Origin: Chloroflexi bacterium UBA6077
GTDB lineage: Bacteria; Chloroflexota; UBA6077
DNA: 64,000 nt
Reading direction: 5' to 3'
Assembly: GCA_002436065.1 (NCBI GenBank)
Contig: DIXP01000112.1
Span: 1-64,000 of the forward strand
The notes beneath the pieces are model-generated. The model was not told the DNA's origin. It worked only from the letters and a program-made list of their open reading frames with translations, and made no database searches. Within the stretch, counting starts at the first letter, position 1. Each line of letters begins with the position of its first letter. This document shows, piece after piece, positions 50,776-59,561 of the stretch. The position numbers and the translations under genes were made by a program.

Positions 50776-52212
50776 ATGAGACCTTTCTCTTTCAAACGGC
50801 TTTCTGAAGAGGAGTTCCTGGAGGAGCGGCAACAGGTGCTGGCCATGTGGCCGACAGGTTCGGAGATCGACCTGGACGAGGCAGTGGAGTACCACCGACA
50901 GATCCCCTCATCCAAGAACTACGCATCGAAGGTGCGCGATGCCTGCGACAGGGGCATAACCCTGGCCCAACCCAGGGGTGGGGTTCCAACCCTGGATGAG
51001 CACATCGATCTACTGCGCTGTCTCCAGAGCGAGGGCGGCGCGGAACTGCTCCCCACCACGACCGACAGCTACACACGGAACGAGCAGTTTGGCAACGCCC
51101 AACGAGGGATCGAGGAGAGCCAGAAGGCAGGCCATGCCATGCTGAACGGCCTGCCGGTGGTCTGCCACGGCAAGCTGGCCTGCCGCCGCGTGGTCGAGGC
51201 GATGGACAACCCCATCATCCTGCTGTCCGGTTCCTCCAGGACCCGTCTCACGGCGGAGACTGTGCTCTCGGCCGGCTATTCCGCCTTCCTCGGCTCAGGC
51301 ATCGCCTATACCATCTCCTACTTCAAGACCCGGACGCTGGAGGAGGGAATAAGGAACTACCAGTACGTGGACAGGCTCGTATCCTTCTACGAGGAACGCG
51401 GGGTCCACATCCACAGAGAGCAGCCTGGATTCCTCACCGGTACCCTCGTCCCCCACGGCCAGGGGATAGCCATCGCCGCGCTGGACAGCCTCATCGCGGC
51501 CGAGCAGGGAGTGAAGCAGTACGCCGCTGGACTTGCCCAATCCCTCTGCCTGCCATACGACATCGCGGGGATCAAGGCGATAACTAAGGTGTGTCGCCGC
51601 TACCTGGATCGCTACGGCTACAACGACGTCTTCGTACCACCCATCACCCATGAGTGGATGGGCGCCTTTCCTCCTGACGAGGCACGGGCCTATGGCGTGA
51701 TCTGCCAGGGGGCTGCCATTGCCGCCCTCGGCGGTGCGGCGGTTATCGTGACCAAGTCCAGCCACGAGGCCTACGGGGTGCCCACAGCCGAGGCGAACGC
51801 CGCCGGCGTTAGGGCTACCAGAGAGGTCCTCCAGTTGATGAAGGGGGTCCGCTACGGGGAATCGCCCGAGCTGCTTCTGGAGATGCAGATGCTGGAGGAC
51901 GAGGCCATCGCCATCGTGGACCGGGTCCTGGAGTTGGGCGACGGCGACCCGGCCATCGGTGCCGTCAGGGCCTTCGAGGCCGGAGTGCTGGATGTACCCT
52001 GGTCGCCCAACAACTACAACGCCCACAAGGTGATGCCGGCCAGAGACTCTAGCGGCGCCATCCGGTACCTGGAGGCGGGCAACCTGCCCTTACCACCCCA
52101 CGTCGCGGAGTTCCACCACGAGAAGCTGGCCGAGCGCGGCCGGCAGGAACGGCGTGAGGTCGGCCCCGACATGGCGATAGACGACGTGATGGCGATAGCC
52201 GATGGCTGCTGA
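50776..52212 (+). CDS. glmE: Glutamate-mutase-type E (epsilon) subunit with altered substrate pocket
   Basis: 478 aa, close to the usual 480-485. From residue 67 to 331 it aligns to remembered Clostridium cochlearium GlmE with a constant offset of one residue. Kept: R67 (R66), R101 (R100), Y178 (Y177), Y182 (Y181), K327 (K326), E331 (E330), the last two on the adenosyl side. Changed: L150 for R149, S151 for H150 and L172 for E171, so one arm of the arginine claw and the group that meets the substrate amino group are gone. It should still generate the adenosyl radical and rearrange a carbon skeleton, but probably not of glutamate. Overlaps glmL by 11 bases. Confidence 0.9.
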   Translation: MRPFSFKRLSEEEFLEERQQVLAMWPTGSEIDLDEAVEYHRQIPSSKNYASKVRDACDRGITLAQPRGGVPTLDEHIDLLRCLQSEGGAELLPTTTDSYTRNEQFGNAQRGIEESQKAGHAMLNGLPVVCHGKLACRRVVEAMDNPIILLSGSSRTRLTAETVLSAGYSAFLGSGIAYTISYFKTRTLEEGIRNYQYVDRLVSFYEERGVHIHREQPGFLTGTLVPHGQGIAIAALDSLIAAEQGVKQYAAGLAQSLCLPYDIAGIKAITKVCRRYLDRYGYNDVFVPPITHEWMGAFPPDEARAYGVICQGAAIAALGGAAVIVTKSSHEAYGVPTAEANAAGVRATREVLQLMKGVRYGESPELLLEMQMLEDEAIAIVDRVLELGDGDPAIGAVRAFEAGVLDVPWSPNNYNAHKVMPARDSSGAIRYLEAGNLPLPPHVAEFHHEKLAERGRQERREVGPDMAIDDVMAIADGC

Positions 52213-53602
52213 CATCGCGCTGTTGATCGACTTCGGCAGCACCTACACCAAGGTGACCGCCATCGACCTGGAATCCGAAGAGCTGGTGGGCCGAACGCAA
52301 TCGCCCACCACCGTGGCCACCGACATCATGGTCGGTCTGCGAAGGGCTCTGGACCAACTGGATAGTTCCACCGGGCTGAAGACGGATCAGATGGAGACGC
52401 GCCTCGCTTGCAGCAGCGCGGCGGGCGGGCTCCGGATGGCAGCCATCGGCCTGGTGCCCGAGCTGACAGCAGAGGCCGCCAAGCAGGCGGCCCTCGGAGC
52501 CGGAGCCAAGCTGATCTCCGTCCACTCTTACGCCCTAACCAGCCGAGATGTCCGGCAGTTGGAAGCCTCCGCCCCAGACCTCATCCTCCTGGCTGGCGGA
52601 ACCGACGGGGGCAACTCCGATTTCATCCTTCGCAATGCCTCTGCCCTGGCAGGCTCCACCCTACGAGCCCCCATCGTGGTAGCCGGCAACCGCTCGGCCT
52701 CCGACGAGGTGGAGGCCATCCTTAAGGAGCGCGGCAAGGAGGCAATCCTCACCGAAAACGTTCTTCCTGGCTTGGACAGACTGAACGTGGAACCGGCCAG
52801 GGGCACCATCCGTGAGCTCTTTATGCGGAGGATTGTCCATGCCAAGGGACTGCGAGGCGCCGAAGGCTTCGTGGGGAACATCCTGATGCCCACTCCCATG
52901 GCTGTACTGCAGGCCGCACAGCTTCTGGCCGATGGGACCAAGGAGGAGACAGGGCTGGGAGAACTGCTGCTGGTGGACGTGGGAGGGGCAACTACCGACG
53001 TCCACTCCATCGGCGACGGTCGTCCACGGCGCGAGGGCGTTGTGTTGAGAGGCATCCCCGAACCCCACGCCAAACGAACGGTGGAGGGAGACCTGGGCAT
53101 CCGGTACAACGCCACTACCATAGTTGAAACCGTTGGCAAGGAGGCGCTGCTGCGCCACGCTGAACTTGAAGGATCCACGATGACACTGGAGACGGCCGTG
53201 CAGGCCCGCACCACCAGCACGGAGATGGTCCCCGAGGATGGAGCGGGCCTGGCCCTGGACGTAGGGCTGGCCCGGGCCGCGACGGAGGTGGCGGTGCGCC
53301 GCCATGCTGGCTTCCTGGAAGCGGCCTACACCCCCTGTGGACGGGTGGACATCCAGCATGGAAAGGATCTCACCGAGATACGCTGTCTCGTCGGCACCGG
53401 CGGGATCTTCGCGTGGGGCAGCGCACCCCGACGGGTGCTGGAGGCCGCGCTCTACGATCCCCAGGATCCCCTCTCCTTGCGCCCGAAAAATCCGGAGATA
53501 TACGCGGACGGCCCCTACATCCTGTATGCCCTGGGCCTGTTGGCCAACTTGGCACCTTCCAAGGCCCTCAGGGTGGCAAAGCGGCACCTGCGGCCCGTGT
53601 AA
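52202..53602 (+). CDS. glmL: Glutamate-mutase-associated ATPase GlmL/MutL (reactivase type)
   Basis: 466 aa. ASKHA-type ATPase: phosphate-1 loop IDFGSTYTK at 9-17, GGTDGGNSDF near 135, phosphate-2 loop VDVGGATTDVHS near 260 and GTGGIFAWG near 400. The MutL/GlmL family accompanies B12 mutases lacking their own chaperone and is thought to exchange damaged cobalamin. Starts inside the glmE 3' end (11-base overlap), giving the classical S-E-L set in S, E, L order rather than S, L, E. Confidence 0.9.
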   Translation: MAADIALLIDFGSTYTKVTAIDLESEELVGRTQSPTTVATDIMVGLRRALDQLDSSTGLKTDQMETRLACSSAAGGLRMAAIGLVPELTAEAAKQAALGAGAKLISVHSYALTSRDVRQLEASAPDLILLAGGTDGGNSDFILRNASALAGSTLRAPIVVAGNRSASDEVEAILKERGKEAILTENVLPGLDRLNVEPARGTIRELFMRRIVHAKGLRGAEGFVGNILMPTPMAVLQAAQLLADGTKEETGLGELLLVDVGGATTDVHSIGDGRPRREGVVLRGIPEPHAKRTVEGDLGIRYNATTIVETVGKEALLRHAELEGSTMTLETAVQARTTSTEMVPEDGAGLALDVGLARAATEVAVRRHAGFLEAAYTPCGRVDIQHGKDLTEIRCLVGTGGIFAWGSAPRRVLEAALYDPQDPLSLRPKNPEIYADGPYILYALGLLANLAPSKALRVAKRHLRPV

Positions 53603-53643
53603 GAAACGGCAGGTCCCTCAGAATGACAGGTGACGCCGCAGTA

Positions 53644-54321
53644 CTACGCCGCCCGCTTCATCCTCTTCGCCAGATGCCTACTGAACCAGTCGCGGGCTAC
53701 CCGAGCCACCTCCTCCAGCGTCCCAGGCTCTTCGAAGAGATGGGTAGCCCCAGGCACAATGACCAACTCTTTCTGACCGGTCAGCCTGTCATAAGCGGCC
53801 TGATTCAACTCCACCACCTCGAAATCGTCTCCCCCGACGATCAGCAGGGTAGGAGCCTGTACCCGCGTCAGCTGGTCCATCGCCAGGTCGGGGCGGCCGC
53901 CCCGGGAGACGACGGCCGCTATGGACGAGCCCTCCTCCGCCGCTGCCCTGAGCGCCGCCGCTGACCCGGTGCTCGCCCCAAAGTAGCCGATGGGAAGGCT
54001 GCGGGTTTCGCTGTTCTGCTGCAACCATCCCGAAGCGTCCATCACCCGACGGGTGAGTAAGTCTATGTCGAACACCAGCCTGCGGTCCTCGGCCTCATCC
54101 TCTGTCAACAGGTCGATCAGCAGGGTGGCGATGCTCGCCTCCTGAAGAACCCTGGCCACATAGTTGTTGCGAGGGCTGAAGCGCCCGCTCCCACTTCCGT
54201 GGGCAAACAACACCACACCCGCAGCATTCCTGGGCACGGCCAGGATCCCCTTCAGGGTGACGCCGTCCGCGGGCACTTCGACGTAGCGTTCCTGGATTGG
54301 TGCGCTCCTTCTCTGAGTCAT
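53644..54321 (-). CDS. Alpha/beta hydrolase (dienelactone-hydrolase-like)
   Basis: 225 aa from the ATG at 54321, preceded by AAGGGGGAC; the frame is open to 54378. Triad visible as S117 in GASTGS, D166 in GGDDFEV and H194 in GATHLFEEP. FAHGSGSGRFSPRN forms the oxyanion region. Members of this branch are encoded beside phosphoribosyltransferases or stand alone, and their substrates are largely unknown. It converges on the mutase operon, so the grouping may be accidental, though a lactonase next to an MLE-type cycloisomerase would make chemical sense. Confidence 0.83.
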   Translation of the reverse strand: MTQRRSAPIQERYVEVPADGVTLKGILAVPRNAAGVVLFAHGSGSGRFSPRNNYVARVLQEASIATLLIDLLTEDEAEDRRLVFDIDLLTRRVMDASGWLQQNSETRSLPIGYFGASTGSAAALRAAAEEGSSIAAVVSRGGRPDLAMDQLTRVQAPTLLIVGGDDFEVVELNQAAYDRLTGQKELVIVPGATHLFEEPGTLEEVARVARDWFSRHLAKRMKRAA

Positions 54322-54546
54322 GCTGTCCCCCTTACGAACTTCTCTCGATCTAGGGGTCGGGATCCGCCTCCCCCCCAAGACAGGCCGGACACCGCCGCAT
54401 TCCGCGTGCCCGGTAATCGGTCGGGGGGTAGCCTCACCGCCAACTGCGAGGATCTGCGTGGTGGTAATGCAGATAGGTCTCTCGTTGCTGTAGAATTGCC
54501 ACGCACGCCCCGATCGAAGGTGCGTTAGGGAAAGGCCGCCGTAGTC

Positions 54547-55755
54547 ATGGAACAGTGTCCCCCAGAGAGTGGTGGCTTATCGAAGACCCCATCCATCCAG
54601 GAAGGCAAGTTCGACTTGGCCGGCGTGCTGACATTTGCCGCCGCCCACATGGGCCACGACACCTACACCGGCTTCCTCGCCCCTCTTCTGCCGCTGCTGA
54701 TCGCCAAGTTGAGCATTCCCATCGCAGCTGCGGGCGTCCTCTCAGCCGTCTTCCGCGCCGGATCCCTCGCGCAACCCCTCCTAGGGGCGTGGGCGGATCG
54801 GACGGACACCCGCTACTTCGTCATCCTCACTCCAACCGTCACTGCCCTGGGGATGAGCCTCCTCGGGCTAGCTCCCAGCTACATGGCCGTTGTAGTGTTG
54901 TTGGCTGTCGCTGGGCTTAGCCACGGGGCCTTTCATCCTGCCTCCGCTGCCACCGTGACCCGCATAAGTGGTCGCACCTGGGGCAAGGGGTCTTCCATAT
55001 ACATGGCCGGCGGCAAGTTAGGCTTCACCATTGGACCGCTCTTCATCGCCTCGGTGGTGACCTGGCAAGGACTGGAGGCGAGCTGGATGGCGGCGATCCC
55101 CGGCATCCTGGTATCCCTGATACTCTATCGGCTCCTCAGAAACCGCCGAGTCACGCCGGTGCGCAAGGCCACCAACCCCAGCGTCTGGAAAGAGATCAAG
55201 GAGCAGAAAAGATCCCTGCTATTACTCTCCGGCTTCGTCCTGTTCCGTTCCACTGCCTTCATCAGCTTCACAACCTTCTATCCAACCTTCCTCTCAGAAC
55301 TGGGGTTCACGGTGCTGTTCGCGGGCTTCGCGATGACCCTGTACCAGCTCGGGGGCGCGATGGGCGCCCTCATGGGAGGCTTTCTCTCGGACGTAGGGGG
55401 GCGTCGGCTGATGCTGGTGATAAGTCAACTGCTCGCCGGCCCCCTACTCTACATGGCACTCCAACGGCCTGGCGACACGGAGGGGCTGCTGCTACTGGTC
55501 CTGGGGGGAGCCATGATCTCCGCCGCCACCCCGATACAGCTCATCCTGTTCCAGCAGTTGATGCCAGGAAATCGAAGCACGGCTGCCGGCATCTGGTCGC
55601 TCCTTTCCTTCGAGGGCTCGGTCGCCACGGTTATTCTGATCGGTGTAATTGCCGACTGGTACGGGCTGGGGGCAGCCCTCGGGCTGAGCGTGCTGGCCTC
55701 TATGCTGTCCATCCCATTCATCCTGGCTGTGCCGGAACCAGACAGGGTCGAGTAG
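54547..55755 (+). CDS. MFS transporter, fosmidomycin-resistance-like
   Basis: 402 aa, about 12 hydrophobic segments. AHMGHDTYTGFLAPLLPLLI is the typical first helix of the Fsr/CynX-like branch, and GAWADRTDTRYFVIL is the loop 2-3 MFS motif; FLSDVGGRRLMLV is its repeat in the second half. Likely a proton-driven exporter; the compound is unknown. Separate transcription unit in the 225-base gap after the divergent hydrolase. Confidence 0.86.
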   Translation: MEQCPPESGGLSKTPSIQEGKFDLAGVLTFAAAHMGHDTYTGFLAPLLPLLIAKLSIPIAAAGVLSAVFRAGSLAQPLLGAWADRTDTRYFVILTPTVTALGMSLLGLAPSYMAVVVLLAVAGLSHGAFHPASAATVTRISGRTWGKGSSIYMAGGKLGFTIGPLFIASVVTWQGLEASWMAAIPGILVSLILYRLLRNRRVTPVRKATNPSVWKEIKEQKRSLLLLSGFVLFRSTAFISFTTFYPTFLSELGFTVLFAGFAMTLYQLGGAMGALMGGFLSDVGGRRLMLVISQLLAGPLLYMALQRPGDTEGLLLLVLGGAMISAATPIQLILFQQLMPGNRSTAAGIWSLLSFEGSVATVILIGVIADWYGLGAALGLSVLASMLSIPFILAVPEPDRVE

Positions 55756-55837
55756 GCCGTAGTTTGACAGCCCCATAGGCCTCGGATAGGATTGTCGCCA
55801 TATCTCAATCACAACGATTCGAGAGGAGGGAGGGGAG

Positions 55838-56479
55838 TTGGACGATAACAAGAAATGGTGGGCTCAGCAGTCGTTGGAGCAGGCGGTCGCGGCCCTGAAG
55901 AAGCATGGCATGGATGCCGTCTGGCTGGCGACAGCCGATGAGGCGAGGGACCGCGCTCTGGAGATGATCCCTGAAGGCGCCACCGTGGGTGTTGGCGGCT
56001 CCATCACCATCCGTCAAGTCGGGCTGTTGTCCGCACTTCAGGAGCGAGGCCACACCGTGTACCAGCACTGGGCGCCCGGCCTGACGCCGGAAACCCGGCG
56101 CCAGACGCAGATGTCGGCCATCTCGGCGGACATCTATCTCTCCAGCGTCAACGCCGTGACGCTGGATGGACAGCTGGTTAACATCGACATGACGGGCAAC
56201 CGGGTCGCATCCATGATTTTTGGCCCCAAGAAGGTCATCCTGATCGCCGGCATGAACAAGCTGGTCCGCGATGCCACCGAGGGGATCTGGAGAGCCAAGA
56301 ATGTGGTGACTCCCGCCAATGCCCATCGCATGGGATTGAAGACTCCCTGCGCCCAGCTGGGCCGCTGCACCGATTGCGACAGCCCAGACCGGCTGTGCAG
56401 GGCCACCACCATCATCGAGAGACGACCGGCATCGACCGATCTCTCGGTATTGCTGGTCAACGTGGAGTTGGGGTACTAG
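55838..56479 (+). CDS. LUD-domain protein (YkgG/LutC-like, DUF162)
   Basis: 213 aa, TTG start behind a GGAGGGAGGGGAG ribosome site. VGGSITIRQVGLLSALQERG, SSVNAVTLDGQLVNIDMTGN and the Cys-rich C-terminal CTDCDSPDRLCRATTIIERR match the short LUD-domain family. Relatives help assemble lactate-utilization oxidoreductases (LutC, YkgG), but no LutA/LutB homologue is in the window. The four cysteines (CAQLGRCTDC, LC) may bind a metal or cluster. Role uncertain. Confidence 0.83.
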   Translation: MDDNKKWWAQQSLEQAVAALKKHGMDAVWLATADEARDRALEMIPEGATVGVGGSITIRQVGLLSALQERGHTVYQHWAPGLTPETRRQTQMSAISADIYLSSVNAVTLDGQLVNIDMTGNRVASMIFGPKKVILIAGMNKLVRDATEGIWRAKNVVTPANAHRMGLKTPCAQLGRCTDCDSPDRLCRATTIIERRPASTDLSVLLVNVELGY

Positions 56480-56486
56480 GGACAAA

Positions 56487-56539
56487 GGTGAAGGGTACCA
56501 AGTAGCCTCGCGCTGCGAGGCTACTTGGTACCCTTCACC
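56487..56539. terminator. 25-bp perfect stem between convergent genes
   Basis: 25-base perfect arms with a 3-base GCT loop; the right arm (56515-56539) overlaps the last codons and stop of the leftward response-regulator gene. An unusually long perfect stem for a shared terminator. Confidence 0.7.
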
Positions 56540-56898
56540 ACGTACTTCTCCACCGTCCTCAGCAGGTCGTCGATATCGAACGGCTTTCCCAGATAGCCCT
56601 CGGCCCCAATCTCCGCCGCTCTCCCGGCGGCGTCCTCGGCGGCCGTCAGCACCACGATCGGGGCCTGGTGGTCGTACCTATCCCGAAACTCGCGGGCAAA
56701 CTCCCAGCCATCCATCCCCGGCATCTTCATGTCCAACAGGATCACCGCGGGCATCTCCTCGGCCACCCTCTGCAGCGCCTCCCCGCCTTCCATGGCCGTA
56801 ACCACCCTGTAGCCCCCGATCTCCAGGAGGGTTTGCACCATCTCGAGCAGGTCGAAATCATCGTCCACCACCAGCACAGCATCACCCTTCGCCGTCAC
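56521..56898 (-). CDS. Single-domain response regulator (CheY-like)
   Basis: 125 aa, receiver domain only. Acidic pocket D12/D13, phosphoacceptor D56 in LLDMKMPGMDG, switch Thr in VVLTAAED and K in GYLGKPFD. No output domain, so it signals by protein contact or passes phosphate on. GTG start lies 17 bases inside the histidine kinase 3' end, so the pair is translationally coupled. Its 3' end forms part of a 25-bp hairpin stem. Confidence 0.93.
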   Translation of the reverse strand: MTAKGDAVLVVDDDFDLLEMVQTLLEIGGYRVVTAMEGGEALQRVAEEMPAVILLDMKMPGMDGWEFAREFRDRYDHQAPIVVLTAAEDAAGRAAEIGAEGYLGKPFDIDDLLRTVEKYVVKGTK

Positions 56899-58846
56899 GA
56901 GAACCTCCCTCTGCTAACGGTATGCTGAAGTAGAAGGTGGATCCCTTACCTTCCTGGCTCTCGAACCAGATGTTGCCGTCGTGCCGCCCGACGTTGAGCT
57001 TGCTCAGGTAGAGGCTGAGAGCCACCACCCCGCGGTATCCCGGGGCACCCGGAGGGATCGCATCGTAGAAGGGCTCGAAGATGTGAGACTGCCGCTCCTG
57101 GGGGATCCCCACGCCACGATCCTGTACCGATACTACGGCATTTCCATCTTGGATCCACACCCGCACCTTGATGTCGCCGCCCTCTGGTGAGAACTTCATG
57201 GCGTTGTCCACCAGGCTGACGAGCACATCCTCGATGCCCTCGCGGTCGGCATACACGGGTACGGGTCCCTCGCGATGGAGCAGCAAGCGATGGATCGTAC
57301 TGGTGGACTGCAGCCGCTCCACCACCTCCGCGGCAAGGCTACCGAGGTCGAAGTTCATACGACGCAGCGGCTGCGGTGTCATGCGGAATCGGACAGCCTC
57401 CAGCATCTCCTGGACTCGGCGGTTGATCCGGTCGGCCTGCCTGTTGACGACCTCGATGGCACGGCCTTCCCTGGTCTCGTCCCCTCCTGGCACCCATTTC
57501 CCCAACATCTGCGCGTAGCCCTTGATAGTGGTGACAGGGGTCTTCAACTCGTGAGCGGCAGTGGAGATGAACTCATCGCGCAACCTTTCCTGCTCCTTCA
57601 AGCCAGTAATGTCCTGAAAGACCACTATAGCACCGATAATCTGTCCCGCCGCGTTCCGCAATGGAGCCGAGTTGGCCAGGACGTAAGCATCACGACCGGA
57701 GGGGTGTTGGATCCTCATCTCCACCCCCTCGCACGCCGTGCCCCGTAGGGCACAGGCGGCGGGAAGCTCCTCGGGGGACATGGGCTGGCCGTCGGGGCGG
57801 AGCATCTTGAAGTAGCTCGCCTGGGCAGCAAGGCCGGCATCAGCGATCATGGGGCGTCCGGCGATCTGTTCGGCCTTCCGATTGAACAACACCAACCGGC
57901 CATCCGGACCGGAGTGGAAGATGATGCCGACAGGCGCCGTATCGATCAACACCTGAAGCTGTTGGCGCTCCTCCTCCACTACCCGCTGCAGCTCCTCCAA
58001 CTGATGAGCCCTGTCGCGCTCGCGACGATACAGCGCCACGTACTCCGAGAGCAGGCCAAACAGCACCAACAAGAAAGCACCCACCTCCAGGATCCGCTGC
58101 CAGTACCACCACAGATCGTAGCGCCTGCCGCCGATGAAGGTTGTCACCATGGCAAAGGCCAGGATCAGTTGAGCGAAGGCCCCGTAGGCGAAGACAGGGT
58201 CGCCGGTCCTCTCGTATCGCCGCGCCCACGCCAGGCAGCTGAGCAAGAAGGCCACGATGATGGCCAGGTTCCACGCGAGGTTGGGGGCAGTAAAGGTCCC
58301 CTCCTCGAGGAGAGGGGGAAGCAGCTGTTCGTAGGCCACCAACAGCACGCTCAGCACCAGAAGCAGCGCCATCCATGCCACAGCTACCCTGGGCCACCAC
58401 TGTTCTCCAATTGCATTGGCCCGCGGCCATCGTGCCGGTACCGAGGCGAGGAGAAAGGCGGCAAGAATACTGAACTTGAGGTGCCAGAACCAGCTCGACG
58501 TATCGGGACGCTGGGCGATGAGCCCCTCCTCGTTCGAGAGTAGCCCCGGCCAGGAAAGCAGGTAGAACACCGACAACAGAGCAAAGCTGCTGAAGCCCAT
58601 CCCTATCCAGAAAGGCGCCGGCTCCCGCAGCACCTGGTACCGGCCGAAGCTCAGGAAGGCGATCCCGAAAGCCGACAGGGCAAGGAAGCCGTGCATCAGT
58701 GGGACGTACCACGTGAACACGGCGATGATAGGCCCTGGACCCCACCACAGTGCCAGAGCGATGTGTAGGACTGCCAGGATTCCAAAGGCGATCAGCAGCC
58801 TTCGAAGGATCCGATCGCCAAGCTGTGGGGCCTCATTGCTCGTCAC
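56882..58846 (-). CDS. Membrane sensor histidine kinase with PAS domain
   Basis: 654 aa, GTG start. Eight or nine membrane helices (about 15-270) form an integral sensor module with no large outside loop. Coiled linker 275-300, PAS domain about 300-415, then HisKA with H432 in STAAHELKTPVTT and the HATPase region (NAMKFSPEGG, DRGVGIPQERQSHIFEPFYD). The G2-type end GKGSTFYFSIPL is present. It should phosphorylate the coupled receiver protein. The signal is unknown; a membrane-embedded sensor plus PAS suggests an envelope, redox or energy cue. Confidence 0.92.
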   Translation of the reverse strand: MTSNEAPQLGDRILRRLLIAFGILAVLHIALALWWGPGPIIAVFTWYVPLMHGFLALSAFGIAFLSFGRYQVLREPAPFWIGMGFSSFALLSVFYLLSWPGLLSNEEGLIAQRPDTSSWFWHLKFSILAAFLLASVPARWPRANAIGEQWWPRVAVAWMALLLVLSVLLVAYEQLLPPLLEEGTFTAPNLAWNLAIIVAFLLSCLAWARRYERTGDPVFAYGAFAQLILAFAMVTTFIGGRRYDLWWYWQRILEVGAFLLVLFGLLSEYVALYRRERDRAHQLEELQRVVEEERQQLQVLIDTAPVGIIFHSGPDGRLVLFNRKAEQIAGRPMIADAGLAAQASYFKMLRPDGQPMSPEELPAACALRGTACEGVEMRIQHPSGRDAYVLANSAPLRNAAGQIIGAIVVFQDITGLKEQERLRDEFISTAAHELKTPVTTIKGYAQMLGKWVPGGDETREGRAIEVVNRQADRINRRVQEMLEAVRFRMTPQPLRRMNFDLGSLAAEVVERLQSTSTIHRLLLHREGPVPVYADREGIEDVLVSLVDNAMKFSPEGGDIKVRVWIQDGNAVVSVQDRGVGIPQERQSHIFEPFYDAIPPGAPGYRGVVALSLYLSKLNVGRHDGNIWFESQEGKGSTFYFSIPLAEGGSRDGEG

Positions 58847-59056
58847 TGCCTAACCCAGTCTGCCTCCGCCAACGTCTACAGGCTACTTCGGCACCAAGCA
58901 TGCCAGACCGCCAATCCGACATTAGGCCGAGCCAACTGCGATGAGCTCTTCGCTAAACTGTTACTCTGCGCGTGAACGTACCGGGGACCCTCCGAATGGC
59001 ATAAAACCTGCACCCCCTCGAATGGCATGATCCCAGCAGCGAGAAGGGGGCTAGCG

Positions 59057-59539
59057 GTGGGCACTTCAAGCGAGAAAGCGTACGACCGCTCATCAGTGAA
59101 CTCGTCCCACGATCCACCCGTCGGCGGCCATGAGCCGTTGCCAAAGGGCCTGCCCAGCATGACCGACCTGGGCATCAAGCCGCAGGCGGTGGACAGGTTA
59201 CTGCCTCACCTCGACTCCTTCGTGAAGTGGGAACTGCTCCGCTTCCTTCACAGCAATCCCGAGACGCTGGCAACACTGGAGGACCTGGCTCGCTACACGG
59301 GTAGGGACGAGATGGAGTTGAAGCCAGCGGCAAGGGCGCTGACTACCGCGGGGATTCTCCAGCAGATGGATGCTGGGGAGGGCTACGAGTACTGTCTCAC
59401 CGAAGACGAAACCCTCCGTCACCTGATCGCTCACCTGATTCAGTGCTTCATGGCCGACCACCTGGTGCGTCACGCCATATCCATCCGTATACTACAAGCC
59501 CGGCGCCAGGACAGCCGGACGCAGTTGCCGGCACACTGA
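59057..59539 (+). CDS. Hypothetical wHTH-like protein
   Basis: 160 aa from the GTG at 59057, which has GAAGGGGG seven bases before; an ATG at 59159 would give 126 aa. The first 40 residues are polar. Residues about 65-125 (FVKWELLRFLHSNPETLATL, LARYTGRDEMELKPAARALT, then a short beta hairpin) look like a winged-helix domain of the kind that reads DNA. No known family recognised. Two copies of CGAATGGCAT (58993 and 59019) lie just upstream and could be its own operator. Confidence 0.6.
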   Translation: MGTSSEKAYDRSSVNSSHDPPVGGHEPLPKGLPSMTDLGIKPQAVDRLLPHLDSFVKWELLRFLHSNPETLATLEDLARYTGRDEMELKPAARALTTAGILQQMDAGEGYEYCLTEDETLRHLIAHLIQCFMADHLVRHAISIRILQARRQDSRTQLPAH

Positions 59540-59561
59540 CACAGCTGATGAGACCTGGGTC

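Noticed and set aside
49485..50915. 476-codon open frame antisense to the MLE-type and mutase S genes
   Set aside because: Spans two well-supported genes on the other strand; no domain recognised.
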